Below, piece by piece: positions 36,816 to 46,009 of a stretch of DNA of 64,000 nucleotides. This DNA is from Rubinisphaera italica (GTDB lineage Bacteria > Planctomycetota > Planctomycetia > Planctomycetales > Planctomycetaceae), in NCBI RefSeq assembly GCF_007859715.1, contig NZ_SJPG01000001.1, positions 5,684,527-5,748,526 on the forward strand, given 5' to 3'. Position 1 is the first letter of the stretch. The number at the start of each line of letters is the position of its first letter. A program made the position numbers and the translations under genes. Under the pieces are notes generated by a model. That model had not been told where the DNA came from. It saw nothing but the letters and a program-made list of their open reading frames with translations, and did not search any database.

Positions 36816-38396
36816 ATGACGGATTCGACACTCGATGATCAATCGCTTTCCTATCGCTGGGGAATTGTGTTTATTTCGCTGATTCTGTTTCTTGGTATCG
36901 TGCTCTCACCCTCGCCCTCAGAACTTAATGCCGAGGGACAACGACTGGCCGGGGTTGTCGCGTTGATGGCCATTCTCTGGTGCACGCAGTCGATCCCGCT
37001 GGCGGTGACGAGTTTGATTCCGCTGGTCGCTTTCCCGTTTCTGGGGATTCAGTCGGCTGGCGAAGTCAGTAAGTCGTATATGAATTCAACGATCCTGCTC
37101 TACTTTTCTGGCTTCGCGATTGCCATTGGCGTGGAACGCTGGGGATTGCATCGACGACTGGCCTTGTGGGTTCTGTCTGTACTGGGAACGGGACCAAAAC
37201 GAGTCGTGCTGGGCTTTATGCTCGGAAATGCTCTGATGTCGATGTGGATCAGTAATACTGCTTCAGCATTGTTGATGCTGCCGATCGCTCTGGCGGTTCT
37301 GGCCTCTTTAAATGTGCAGGAAGATGATCAACACAAGCAGGCTATTATGACGAAGCGGTTTGCGGTGGCGTTGTTGTTGGGGATTGCGTATTCATCGAGT
37401 ATCGGAGGGATGTCGACGCTCATCGGTACGCCTACTAATGGTGTGTATGCCGGTTACTGGTCGTCCACTGGTGCGACTGCCGAGGAACTGCAGAAGTATT
37501 CGGTTTCGCTGGGACAGTGGTTTCTCATGTTCTTTCCAATGTCGGTGTTGATGTTTATTGGCGTTTGGTTTGTGCTATGCCTGCCGATCTGGCGGGGGCT
37601 GACTTTCGGACATGCGGCTCGAAATGAAATTCGTGATCAATATCTGGCATTGGGGCGAATGTCGGTTGGCGAATTCCGAATGATGATTGTCTTCCTGCTC
37701 GTTGCCTGCCTGTGGATGACACGGGTCAGTCTGGATATTGGAAGCTTCAGGCTCGTCGGTTGGGAAGATGGACTTTCCGCACTGCTGGATTCCTATGTCC
37801 CCGGCTTCAATTACAAAGGACTGCTCCACGATTCGACCGCTGGCTTGCTGATGATGATCGTCATGTTTCTGGTTCCCGTACGAGATGAAGAAACAGAGAC
37901 AAATCAGTATTTAATGAACTGGGAACTCCTGGAGCAAAAATTGCCCTGGGGTATTCTGCTCCTGTTTGGGGGAGGCTTTGCAATTGCCGATGCCTGCTCT
38001 TCGACAGGACTTTCCAGTTGGCTGGGAGAAATGCTGGGCCAGAAAATGTCAACGATGTCTTCGTCACTCCAAGTCGCCAGTGTGACGACGCTGGTGATTT
38101 TTCTGACGGAATTCACTTCTAACACAGCAACGATTTCGACACTGCTTCCGATTCTGGAAAAGACGGCTCTGGCGTTGAGTCTGGATCCGAGATTTTTAAT
38201 GCTGCCTGCGACAATCGCCGCCAGTTGTGCCTTCATGTTGCCCATCGCCACGCCTCCAAATGCGATTGTCTTCAGCTCGAATAAGCTGAGCGTCTGGGAC
38301 ATGATGAAAACCGGCTTCCTGCTCAACCTGTTGGGAATTCTCGTCGTCACTGTCATGACCATGCTGTGGGTCGTCCGTGTGGTTCACGTCTCGTAA
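36816..38396 (+). CDS. SLC13 (DASS) family anion/Na+ symporter
   Basis: Transporter of 526 aa with about 11-12 helices. I use the ATG at 36816; a TTG at 36774 would add 14 residues without an obvious role. The two DASS substrate/sodium motifs are visible: M-W-I-S-N-T-A-S-A-L-L-M-L-P near 149-162 and E-F-T-S-N-T-A-T-I-S-T-L-L-P near 437-450. A-T-P-P-N-A-I-V-F near the end is the second signature. Substrates in the family are dicarboxylates, citrate or sulfate. There is no RCK_C insert, unlike the SLC13-type protein at 27469. It stands alone. Confidence 0.9.
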   Translation: MTDSTLDDQSLSYRWGIVFISLILFLGIVLSPSPSELNAEGQRLAGVVALMAILWCTQSIPLAVTSLIPLVAFPFLGIQSAGEVSKSYMNSTILLYFSGFAIAIGVERWGLHRRLALWVLSVLGTGPKRVVLGFMLGNALMSMWISNTASALLMLPIALAVLASLNVQEDDQHKQAIMTKRFAVALLLGIAYSSSIGGMSTLIGTPTNGVYAGYWSSTGATAEELQKYSVSLGQWFLMFFPMSVLMFIGVWFVLCLPIWRGLTFGHAARNEIRDQYLALGRMSVGEFRMMIVFLLVACLWMTRVSLDIGSFRLVGWEDGLSALLDSYVPGFNYKGLLHDSTAGLLMMIVMFLVPVRDEETETNQYLMNWELLEQKLPWGILLLFGGGFAIADACSSTGLSSWLGEMLGQKMSTMSSSLQVASVTTLVIFLTEFTSNTATISTLLPILEKTALALSLDPRFLMLPATIAASCAFMLPIATPPNAIVFSSNKLSVWDMMKTGFLLNLLGILVVTVMTMLWVVRVVHVS

Positions 38397-38430
38397 TAAT
38401 CGCAGACTCTTGAGTATCAGGATCGGTTAC

Positions 38431-38501
38431 TACAAACACGAAGCGCAAGCGAGTGTGCGATCGAGTTAATCAGACACACTCGCTTGCGCTTCGTGTTTGT
38501 A
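38431..38501. repeat. Long hairpin repeat, family 4 copy c
   Basis: Arms as in copy a except ACAAACACGAAG/CTTCGTGTTTGT replaces ACAAGCACGAAG/CTTCGTGCTTGT, again with both sides changed so the pair is kept. It follows the SLC13 stop by about 35 bases and may serve as its 3' end. Confidence 0.9.
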
Positions 38502-38597
38502 TGGAAATGAATTTTTCGGTTGTAAAATTGCAGGTATTTCCCTCGAATTTGTGAAATGTTAATTTTCTAAGCTTCGTATTGCCCTGAGATCAGCCAT

Positions 38598-38638
38598 TGT
38601 TAAGATATTATTAACACAAGTGTTAAAAGTTGGTTAAC
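38598..38638. promoter_or_regulatory. Cluster of GTTAA/TTAAC dyads
   Basis: Three dyads in 41 bases: GTTAA-GATATTA-TTAAC, the 16-bp palindrome TTAACAC-AA-GTGTTAA at 38611-38626, and GTTAAC at 38633. TGTTAA also occurs at about 38557. The cluster lies about 200 bases upstream of a small gene at 38832. It could be a multi-site operator. Confidence 0.4.
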
Positions 38639-38831
38639 AATTGTGTCGATAAGAAATTTACCAGCTGATCCAAATTGCCGATTCGAATGACTGAATGGCA
38701 GGAAGCTATTCGGGTTGAATGCCTCGGAAATGAATGCAGACAACTCGTCTTACCAGTAGCCGGGTGCACTCGCAGGCTCTGTAAAGACGTGAATTTGATA
38801 GGCTTCACCTCCAAAACAAGGGGGGATAGGC

Positions 38832-39047
38832 ATGAAGCGTACCTTCACGATGATCGCCGTTATAACAGCAGCTACCTGGGGTGGCACAAACTTATGGCTC
38901 GCCGGCTTTGAGCAGGGCTATGATGCAGGAGAAGATGCCGTCTGGGGACGCATCAATAATGCTTCCAGAGAATTAGATATGCAATCCAATCAGCAATCTT
39001 CTTTGCCAAAATCCAATCTTATCCTCGTGGATTATCACGAAGAATAA
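38832..39047 (+). CDS. Small exported or membrane-anchored protein
   Basis: Protein of 71 aa. A hydrophobic segment with a lysine-arginine start (about 3-25) could be an anchor or signal peptide. The rest is acidic and polar, with G-Y-D-A-G-E-D-A-V near 29-37 and an acidic end. The strong AGGGGGGAT ribosome site before the ATG is the main support for its reality. Hairpins at 39080-39099 and 39113-39133 follow. I do not recognise a family. Confidence 0.6.
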   Translation: MKRTFTMIAVITAATWGGTNLWLAGFEQGYDAGEDAVWGRINNASRELDMQSNQQSSLPKSNLILVDYHEE

Positions 39048-39414
39048 TATTTGAACACAATCTGGCATGTGTTTAAAGTGTCGAAAGCATACCTTCGACG
39101 CTTGCGTTCGGGGTTCAGGAAGTGATCCTGAACAATGATAAGACCGATTCATAACTGTCTTATTGCGAAGCCTTTTCAGAAAGGCTGGATTTTGGCAATC
39201 GCGTATTATTTTTCAAACGATGGAGCCCGAGTTTGATTCGATGGCTCTCGCATTCAGGCGAAACCTTCAGGTTCTTCTCCATCGAAAAATTTCACCACAA
39301 CATGTGAGTCGGACTGCAACAGCAGTTCATAAGAACTCCCAGACTTCAGTCCGTAGCCCATGGCTCCAGACAACTTCTGATGATCGCCGACTATCGGCTT
39401 GAGTCGATCCAAAT
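39048..39414. other. Intergenic region, no gene seen
   Basis: Two hairpins lie near the start: GTCGAA/TTCGAC (39080-39099) and GTTCAGGA/TCCTGAAC (39113-39133). They are probable 3' signals of the small gene. The remainder to the STAS gene end contains open frames without ribosome sites. Confidence 0.4.
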
Positions 39415-39807
39415 TCAGTTTGGGTTCGCTTTCCAGGCTCTGGCAACTTTGAGTGCATCCGCCAATTTCGGGAAATGAGGCCAGAGAGATTCGAGCTTCA
39501 TCACTTTCAGGACGGCCTGCATCTCGTCAGAAGCTCCGCAGAGAAACATCTGCCCATTTCGCTGTTTGACTGTTTGTCCAAAACTGTTAATCACGCCGAT
39601 CATTAGACTCCCGAAATAATTCGACCGACTCATGTCGACGATTACCATTTGTGCTTCTGTCGATTTGAGCTGGCTATTGATTTCCAACCCTTCCCGCTGT
39701 ACATCGATATCCCGATAACTCAGAGTATCTCCCATCGGAGTGAGAATCGTAATCCCTTTTTGTTGGGTAAGTTCAATAGACTTGGTGTTATTTGTCATCT
39801 CGATCAC
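39415..39807 (-). CDS. STAS-domain protein (anti-sigma antagonist-like)
   Basis: Protein of 130 aa made almost entirely of one STAS domain. The pattern T-I-L-T-P-M-G-D-T-L, V-I-V-D-M-S-R-S-N-Y-F-G-S-L-M-I-G and M-F-L-C-G-A-S matches anti-anti-sigma factors. Ser in F-G-S-L sits where SpoIIAA-type proteins are phosphorylated. In known systems the unphosphorylated form binds an anti-sigma kinase. No kinase or phosphatase is next to it. Start is either GTG at 39807 or ATG at 39798; GGAT upstream slightly favours the GTG. It lies between unrelated genes. Confidence 0.82.
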   Translation of the reverse strand: MIEMTNNTKSIELTQQKGITILTPMGDTLSYRDIDVQREGLEINSQLKSTEAQMVIVDMSRSNYFGSLMIGVINSFGQTVKQRNGQMFLCGASDEMQAVLKVMKLESLWPHFPKLADALKVARAWKANPN

Positions 39808-39934
39808 GTATCCAGGTCAGGCGCTTCTCAGGAACGGACGGTCGTGCTCAGGGGAGCCTCAGATCTCTCGCAAATCGAGAGCACTACGCTCTTCCCAGTA
39901 TTCAATATCAGCATGATGAAGTTCAGGCCGCGGG

Positions 39935-42481
39935 TCAATGTGAAGTACTGAGTCTTTGATGAAGACTTTGAATTTGTGCTTCCCAGTTGACGATCTCCTC
40001 TTCGGTCAGAGGATCCCCACGGAATCTTGCCTGATAATAAGCTTGCGTCACCGCAAGCGGTACTTGATAAAGGGGCGTATTGATCAGTTGAGACTGAAAT
40101 TTCTTTTGAAAGATTCGGGCAAATTCGAGGGCAGTTTGCTCGGGTTTTTTCTGTAATCCATGCTTTGCGGAAACCTCCAGAAACTTGCGAAAGAAAACCA
40201 TCATCTGGCGACGGCGGGCAGCCCGGCGTTTGGGCAATAACCAGTCGAGAAAATTCCGCAGTCGTTGTCGAAACAGCAAAAAGGCGACAACCCCAACGAT
40301 GATCAATATCGGGAAGACTGTCGCAATAAACATCAGAAAGCGATTATAGAGAGAATAGCGAGTCCTTGATTCAGGGATGATTTTATTCTGATACTCTTCA
40401 CCACTTTGCATAATAGCGTTGTAGGCATTCGCGGTGGTTTTGCGGAGAGGGTCGTAGAGTCGCTGCTGTTGACCAGCCAGGCTCACCCCGAGGACATAAT
40501 TCTGCCAGAAGCCAACCAATTGGGCACGAATTGCAGCCCATGAATAAGCACTGAATTGAACTTGATAATTCTCTTCATCATCGTGATAGGTTGTCGGGTC
40601 CAGGATCAGCCACTTTCCATCGACAAATGCTTCGACCCAGGCATGGGCATGTCTTTGTTCGATGACCAGGGTCTTTGTATCTTCAACCCAGCGTCCCGTA
40701 CGAAACCCGGTGATCATGCGGGACGGAATTCCCGCGGCCCTTAACATCAGTGTTAAAGCCGAAGCAAAGTATTCACAGTGACCACTTTTTCTGACCAGAA
40801 GAAAGTCTTCGACTGGATCGAGAGTCGGATCGGTGACCGTCAAATCTAATGTATAACTGAACTCCCCGGAATCACGCAGGTAGTAATGGAGTTTTTGGAC
40901 ACGTTCCACTGGAGTGAGAGGTTTGTCATCGACTGGTGCACACAGTTTTTCAGTCAATTCGACCAGTCCGGGGAGCTGCTCACGATTCAGATTCAATAGA
41001 TTCCGAATATAACTGTCCAAAATGGTGAGATTTGACTCAGACCTGCGATCGACTGTTGTCGATTTAAAGTCGGTTCGAGCTCTGTGCAAATCGGTATCAT
41101 CAGCCTGATAGGAGGCTTCGAGGGATTGAGAAATCGTCTGTAAACTCTGCGGCCAAAACCATCTGGATGCCAGTTCATATTCAGGAAACCCGGATTCCGA
41201 TTTCTCCAGCGAGGGGATTGTCGTCGCTTCATACTGAATGGTACTGGTTTCTGCACTCCTTCTTCCTTGTGTGACAGTGACAACCTGACTTAGAGGATGC
41301 TGCTGGAGTGTTTTATTTTCAAACGACTCGGACAGAATTTGAGCCCCCGAAACCGGCATTTGCATGAATAAGATGTCTCGACCGACAGGCTCGAGTTCGT
41401 ACCGAAAACGAATCGCATTGGTCGAGTCTCTAAAATTACCACGCTTCATCGAATACGTGGTTGAGTTTGAACTCGATTGAGACCAGCGACCACTGACGTA
41501 GTCCGATAAAACCGCACCCCGAAATAGTAAATCTTCGATATGAAGCCTTTGCATGACTTCTGTATTGTTCAGAGGGGCTTTGGAATTGTAGTCATTGAAT
41601 TTCATATAAAGGACAGGAGTTGGATTCGAGAGGATTTCTCCAATATCTCCAAGTTGCACTTCGGATGTGAACCCGGAAACACTTTTGCCAAATGAAGGTA
41701 ATGAATATGGCTCGTCCTGACCTGAGGGAAGAGTCCAGTTGCCAATCCAGATACGGGGCGTGATCATGAAAATGGCTAATCCAACCGCAACCGAAGCGAT
41801 CGTTATATAGCCGACAGATGCAATCAGCCGATAGCCGAGCCAGTTATCGGAAGGATCAAAATGAAACCCGCCACGAACCTGACTGACAAGCGGAATGGCA
41901 TTTGCGACGGCTGTCACAGACTTTTTAGCTTTTACAGGCGCAGGTGAGGTCTCTGGCTGCTTATTAGTTTTTATGGTTGAAGTGGATCGGGAATCACGAA
42001 TGTGGACCGTTCCGCGATAAGCGGTGAAGATTGCCAGCGTCCAGACCGCCAGAAACAGAAAAAGAAGGACTGATAACCCCAAAGCCGCAGAGGTCGTCAA
42101 ACTGGCCGAGACGGCCATATTTAAAATCGCCAGTGCCAGCAGCCACCAGTATTGCTGAGACTGTTTTTCGAGGATCAAAACAATCCAGGTAAAATAAGCC
42201 AGCAGGTGGGAGGCGGATAAAATCCTCATCTCGACATTCACTCGTCCTTGCTGGAATTCCCACATTGCAATCAGCAAGGCCGCAATCCCAAACAGACTCG
42301 TAAACGCGCTGTCGATTTTCAGCGGAGGATTATCATCGAGATACCAGTAGGCCAGCACAATTAATGGAATGGTCAACAGATGAGGATACAAATGACCCTC
42401 CGCCAGTCCAATTGTCACGCAGGAGAGCCCAAGCAATAAATATAGGCTAAGTCGAAAAACTTGTGTGATCTGATCAATCAT
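39935..42481 (-). CDS. TgpA-like membrane transglutaminase-family protein
   Basis: Membrane protein of about 848 aa from the ATG at 42481; a TTG at 42517 would add 12 residues. About six helices at the N-terminus (to about 155) and one near 215-240 match the DUF3488/TgpA region. An extracytoplasmic transglutaminase-like domain follows, with the Cys-His-Asp triad in G-H-C-E-Y-F-A-S (about 571), R-H-A-H-A-W-V-E (about 610) and L-D-P-T (about 628). A final helix (about 740-760) and a DUF4129-like cytoplasmic tail complete it. In other bacteria the gene usually sits with a MoxR ATPase and a DUF58 protein; neither is seen here. Substrate unknown. Confidence 0.88.
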   Translation of the reverse strand: MIDQITQVFRLSLYLLLGLSCVTIGLAEGHLYPHLLTIPLIVLAYWYLDDNPPLKIDSAFTSLFGIAALLIAMWEFQQGRVNVEMRILSASHLLAYFTWIVLILEKQSQQYWWLLALAILNMAVSASLTTSAALGLSVLLFLFLAVWTLAIFTAYRGTVHIRDSRSTSTIKTNKQPETSPAPVKAKKSVTAVANAIPLVSQVRGGFHFDPSDNWLGYRLIASVGYITIASVAVGLAIFMITPRIWIGNWTLPSGQDEPYSLPSFGKSVSGFTSEVQLGDIGEILSNPTPVLYMKFNDYNSKAPLNNTEVMQRLHIEDLLFRGAVLSDYVSGRWSQSSSNSTTYSMKRGNFRDSTNAIRFRYELEPVGRDILFMQMPVSGAQILSESFENKTLQQHPLSQVVTVTQGRRSAETSTIQYEATTIPSLEKSESGFPEYELASRWFWPQSLQTISQSLEASYQADDTDLHRARTDFKSTTVDRRSESNLTILDSYIRNLLNLNREQLPGLVELTEKLCAPVDDKPLTPVERVQKLHYYLRDSGEFSYTLDLTVTDPTLDPVEDFLLVRKSGHCEYFASALTLMLRAAGIPSRMITGFRTGRWVEDTKTLVIEQRHAHAWVEAFVDGKWLILDPTTYHDDEENYQVQFSAYSWAAIRAQLVGFWQNYVLGVSLAGQQQRLYDPLRKTTANAYNAIMQSGEEYQNKIIPESRTRYSLYNRFLMFIATVFPILIIVGVVAFLLFRQRLRNFLDWLLPKRRAARRRQMMVFFRKFLEVSAKHGLQKKPEQTALEFARIFQKKFQSQLINTPLYQVPLAVTQAYYQARFRGDPLTEEEIVNWEAQIQSLHQRLSTSH

Positions 42482-42657
42482 ATTACAGGTCGGCTCTCTG
42501 GGGCGTTGCCGTGCCAAAATTGGTAATAACGTAAAAAGTGGAAGACTACCTTCTTTACGTTTTCATTTTAGACGTCCCGAGGCTTTGCTGACTACTGTTT
42601 AATCGATAGATTTGCGAATCTGCGATCAGAACTTGATGAACATTTATTGATGGAGAA

Positions 42658-42728
42658 TACAAGCACGAAGCGCAAGCGAGTGAATCGACATGATTCTTAA
42701 TCACACTCGCTTGCGCTTCGTGCTTGTA
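42658..42728. repeat. Long hairpin repeat, family 4 copy d
   Basis: TACAAGCACGAAGCGCAAGC arm and its complement, as in copy a, around an unrelated loop. It lies in the gap between the transglutaminase gene and the GspM-like gene. The rest of that 377-base gap (42482-42858) shows nothing else. Confidence 0.9.
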
Positions 42729-42858
42729 TAGAATCTCATTCCCCAACATTCGTAGGATGAATTTTAATAGACGCAAAACATTTACTGTCTTGGAACACGA
42801 ATCAGTAATTCCTGATCAGTCATGAACAATCCGGGATAAGAGTAATTGCTGATCGTCG

Positions 42859-44301
42859 TTATTGAGCAGATTGACGCTCAGTCAGGAGTTTGCCAACACG
42901 CAGGACTTGCTGACCGTTCTCGTTTTCAAGAACAATCCGATCGACATTGATCTGACTGATGGTAGCCTGAAAACGACTGACCTCGAGTCGATCGCCCAGT
43001 TGCAATTGAAATCGATCCTGTGACGATTTTTCTCGAAACCAGGCCGTCCATTCTCCATCAACCTGCAGGCACCCCACCAGTTGAGTCGTCGGTTCCAGAT
43101 CTGCTTTCACACTGAGATTAAAGGATGTCCGGGCTTCTTTCGAGGGCGAACCGTTATCGGTTACGACGATATTCAGACGGATATCCTGGCCAACTTGATC
43201 TTCCGCAGGTGACCATTGCAATCGACCAGATCGTGAATCGAGTTGTAATCCCGCGGGAGGACTGCCCTCGATTCGATAATTCAGTGATTGGTTCGGCTGG
43301 TCGGGATCGGTGGCCTGCAATTGATATTGCCACATCCCTCCCGCAAATACGTTTTGTGTTGGAGGCTGCTGAACGGTTGGAGTCGCATTCGGCAGTCGGA
43401 CATCGATCACAAATTCTTTGCGGATCGATACCGCTGAATCATTATTGGTAACAGTCAACGCCAGTAGATGTTCTTTGAGCGGTGTGTCGGTTTGTGTTTG
43501 CCAGATGAGTTCCCGAGCCGACTCGTCATACTCGAGTCCGGCGGGCTTGTCTCCAGTCAAAGACACAGAAAGTTTTGCTTCAGCCGGAAACCCCGACCAA
43601 CTGATTATTTCCTGTAACAGATCGCCGGGATAAACCTGAATGCGAGTCGGAATATCGATTCCCGGGGTCATCACCACTTCTGGTGGCAGGAGTGAAAACG
43701 GACTGCGTCTGGCAAAATTGGACCAGATTTCAGGCGTATTATCGGTGGAGGCAACCGTATCCAAATCCTTTCGCTTCGAGGTTTTCAATGCAATGGCTTC
43801 AGCCGTGAAGGAAATATCGAGGAGTTCCCCTGGCTGGATCGAACGGCTGTCGATGCTCAATCGTTCGAGTCGGTGTAACATTCCTGAGTGATCGAAATTC
43901 GCCAGAAACTCCGAAAGATTGGCCGCTGTGGCAACTCCTTCCACGCGGACTTGAACGCTCGAACCGAGATCTTCAAATCGGGTGATTTTTCCAGGTGTCA
44001 CTTCATTCTTCGCCCAGCCTGCAGCTTCGAGTTGATCAGTCAACCAGGCCGTGTAGCTTCGTTGAGCATCGTAAGGATCTGCTGGCAGTGATTGTTCCTG
44101 ATAGTTTGTCATCTCTCTGGTGGCGGCGAGCACAAGATTTTGCTGGAGTTGCTTTTGTTCGAGAGTATTTGCAATTCTCTCGACATCGGCTTTTCGCTCG
44201 TTCAGTGGTTCCAGAAAGCTCTGCAGCAGGACAGGGCGAGCCCACCAGAAGAGTACAACGGTAATCAGTCCAATCAATAATACTTTTTCACGAGTCTGCA
44301 T
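42859..44301 (-). CDS. GspM/PilO-like protein with Ig/cadherin-like repeats
   Basis: Protein of 480 aa from the ATG at 44301, which has GGGAG 9 bases upstream; another ATG at 44319 overlaps the previous gene. It starts with a single membrane helix (about 7-25) and a coiled coil, then a ferredoxin-like domain (to about 165), as in GspM/PilO inner membrane components. After that come two Ig/cadherin-like repeats of the dystroglycan type (about 220-395), shown by P-A-G-L-E-Y-D...L-I-W-Q and P-P-A-G-L-Q-L-D-S-R-S-G-R-L-Q-W. A short C-terminal domain similar to pilus-assembly PilP-like beta folds follows. It sits directly after the GspL-like gene. The repeats are not part of normal GspM. Confidence 0.7.
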   Translation of the reverse strand: MQTREKVLLIGLITVVLFWWARPVLLQSFLEPLNERKADVERIANTLEQKQLQQNLVLAATREMTNYQEQSLPADPYDAQRSYTAWLTDQLEAAGWAKNEVTPGKITRFEDLGSSVQVRVEGVATAANLSEFLANFDHSGMLHRLERLSIDSRSIQPGELLDISFTAEAIALKTSKRKDLDTVASTDNTPEIWSNFARRSPFSLLPPEVVMTPGIDIPTRIQVYPGDLLQEIISWSGFPAEAKLSVSLTGDKPAGLEYDESARELIWQTQTDTPLKEHLLALTVTNNDSAVSIRKEFVIDVRLPNATPTVQQPPTQNVFAGGMWQYQLQATDPDQPNQSLNYRIEGSPPAGLQLDSRSGRLQWSPAEDQVGQDIRLNIVVTDNGSPSKEARTSFNLSVKADLEPTTQLVGCLQVDGEWTAWFREKSSQDRFQLQLGDRLEVSRFQATISQINVDRIVLENENGQQVLRVGKLLTERQSAQ

Positions 44302-44303
44302 AA

Positions 44304-45854
44304 TCAGCTTCTCCCCCATGTCACATCAGAATTATCGGACTGGGAGACGCGAATTCGTTTGGAAGATTTCACGGCAGATGCCGGTGCGGGGATTTCGAAA
44401 TCGAGATCGAATTCATATCCGAACGGTTGACGATCCGGATTGGCTCGAATCGTCGGAGAACGAACAATCCAGCCATCCTGAGCCAGCTTTTCCGCAAACG
44501 ATTCAATACTCTGTCGAGATCGAGCTAATCCACTGGCAGTGATTCGGGTATGAGAATCGCCCGACAATGGCAGGCTTTGCCACTCGGTCAACAGAAGTTG
44601 ATCGCGAACAGGAAGGATCGCCAGGATCTTTTCGAAGTGAGCCTCGAAGTCAAAGGAACGATCTTCATAGACTTTGAGCTTGGTTGCCTGTTCTACGACT
44701 TTGCCCTGATCTTTCATGAACTTGTCGACTTCGACAATCTCGGAATTGAGCCGCTCGATTTTTTCATCCAGACCTGCCAACTGTCCCCACCAGGCCAGAT
44801 AAGCGATGATCAATCCGCCGACACAAGCTGCTGCACCTCCGACAATCCAGGCTTTTTTGTAATCCTTATGCTCCTGAAGCTGACGAGGCATTTGCAGGTT
44901 GAGTTGATCGACTTTCGGAGACTGGCCAGCGAACAGGGCTCCAATCGAACGTAATCCTCCTTGGGAAAACAGTTCAGAAATTGTCAGTGAAAAGTTTTCA
45001 CTGAGACGAACGGTCGAATTTGTCGATTCTATTTCCAGAGGCTGAACAGTCATCCCTAACGCCTTTTCGGCGTCCGAGATGACTCCCACATTTCTTGTAC
45101 TCGACAACGATAGAATCTGGATGGGAAGGTTGGACGTCTCGGTTTCAGTAGCCAGCAATCTGCGAATTTCTGCAACTGCTTCTTTCGCCTGGAATGGTAA
45201 TTCACGATTCCGTCGTCGAAATCCAGCCCCGATCAAGTGCCCCGCTTCACAATATAAGGCTTCCAGTCGTTCCTCTGAATAAACACAGAGCAGTGATCGA
45301 TGTGAGACTGCAGTGCTGTTCGTAAAATGCGGCACCGCCTCCAGCAAGGTGAGCGAGGAAAGGCCAACAAATGTCAGCTCACAATGTAAGTGTACCGACA
45401 ATGCCTGCAAGGTTCGTAATTGATCCATCGGCAACGCAGCCGCCAGCACGGTTTGACTCTCTGCCGATCCTGAGGAATTCGGCGGAAGAAAATCAATTGC
45501 CAGATCTTCCATCCGAGCAGAAAGCTGGCTCGCCATTTGCAATGGCACGACACCCGCCAATTCTTCCGCCGGAATGGGCGGCAATTCCAGTTTTCGCAAT
45601 GTCACTCGATCTCGCGGCAAGATGATCGAAAGCGAAGTCGTCTCGCCTGATGTTTCCAACTCCCGCAGCCAACTCGGACACTCGCTCAGCAACCAACTGG
45701 CAGCATCCCTGCTCAGCGACTTGGATTCGGCCACATGCTCCGGCAAATCGCAGCGATGCCACTGCAGAATCTCCCAGCTGGCTCCCTCTCGACGAGCAAG
45801 CATAAGGCTGACATGGGGCAAATCCCATTCAATGACAAGGTGACGGTTATTCAT
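44304..45854 (-). CDS. GspL/PilM-PilN-like secretion protein
   Basis: Protein of 516 aa from the ATG at 45854; a TTG at 45866 is possible. The N-terminal ~310 residues look like the actin/ASKHA-fold cytoplasmic domain of PilM/GspL (start H-L-V-I-E-W-D; later L-S-I-I-L-P-R-D-R). One membrane helix (about 334-357) follows, then a coiled coil and a periplasmic ferredoxin-like domain. This PilM plus PilN layout is that of GspL, the type II secretion inner membrane platform. It lies between GspK-like and GspM-like genes and its stop is within 2 bases of the GspM-like start. No GspD, E, F or G is in the window. Confidence 0.78.
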   Translation of the reverse strand: MNNRHLVIEWDLPHVSLMLARREGASWEILQWHRCDLPEHVAESKSLSRDAASWLLSECPSWLRELETSGETTSLSIILPRDRVTLRKLELPPIPAEELAGVVPLQMASQLSARMEDLAIDFLPPNSSGSAESQTVLAAALPMDQLRTLQALSVHLHCELTFVGLSSLTLLEAVPHFTNSTAVSHRSLLCVYSEERLEALYCEAGHLIGAGFRRRNRELPFQAKEAVAEIRRLLATETETSNLPIQILSLSSTRNVGVISDAEKALGMTVQPLEIESTNSTVRLSENFSLTISELFSQGGLRSIGALFAGQSPKVDQLNLQMPRQLQEHKDYKKAWIVGGAAACVGGLIIAYLAWWGQLAGLDEKIERLNSEIVEVDKFMKDQGKVVEQATKLKVYEDRSFDFEAHFEKILAILPVRDQLLLTEWQSLPLSGDSHTRITASGLARSRQSIESFAEKLAQDGWIVRSPTIRANPDRQPFGYEFDLDFEIPAPASAVKSSKRIRVSQSDNSDVTWGRS

Positions 45855-45974
45855 AAAGCGTATCAAACTGATTTTGGCGAGCTATGCCAGTTATAGCACG
45901 GGGATTGTCTTGATTATTATGCGATTGAATTCCAGAGGGCTTAAAGAATAGATGATCGAAAGACATTCGAATGA

Positions 45975-46009
45975 ACCCAAGTCATGACTGACTTAGCGCG
46001 CCTCAAATG
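45975..46009. repeat. AGTCATGACT-containing dispersed repeat, copy b
   Basis: ACCCA-AGTCATGACT-GAC then GCGCGCCTCAAAT, matching 24876-24910. It lies just past the end of the GspK-like gene. Confidence 0.5.
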
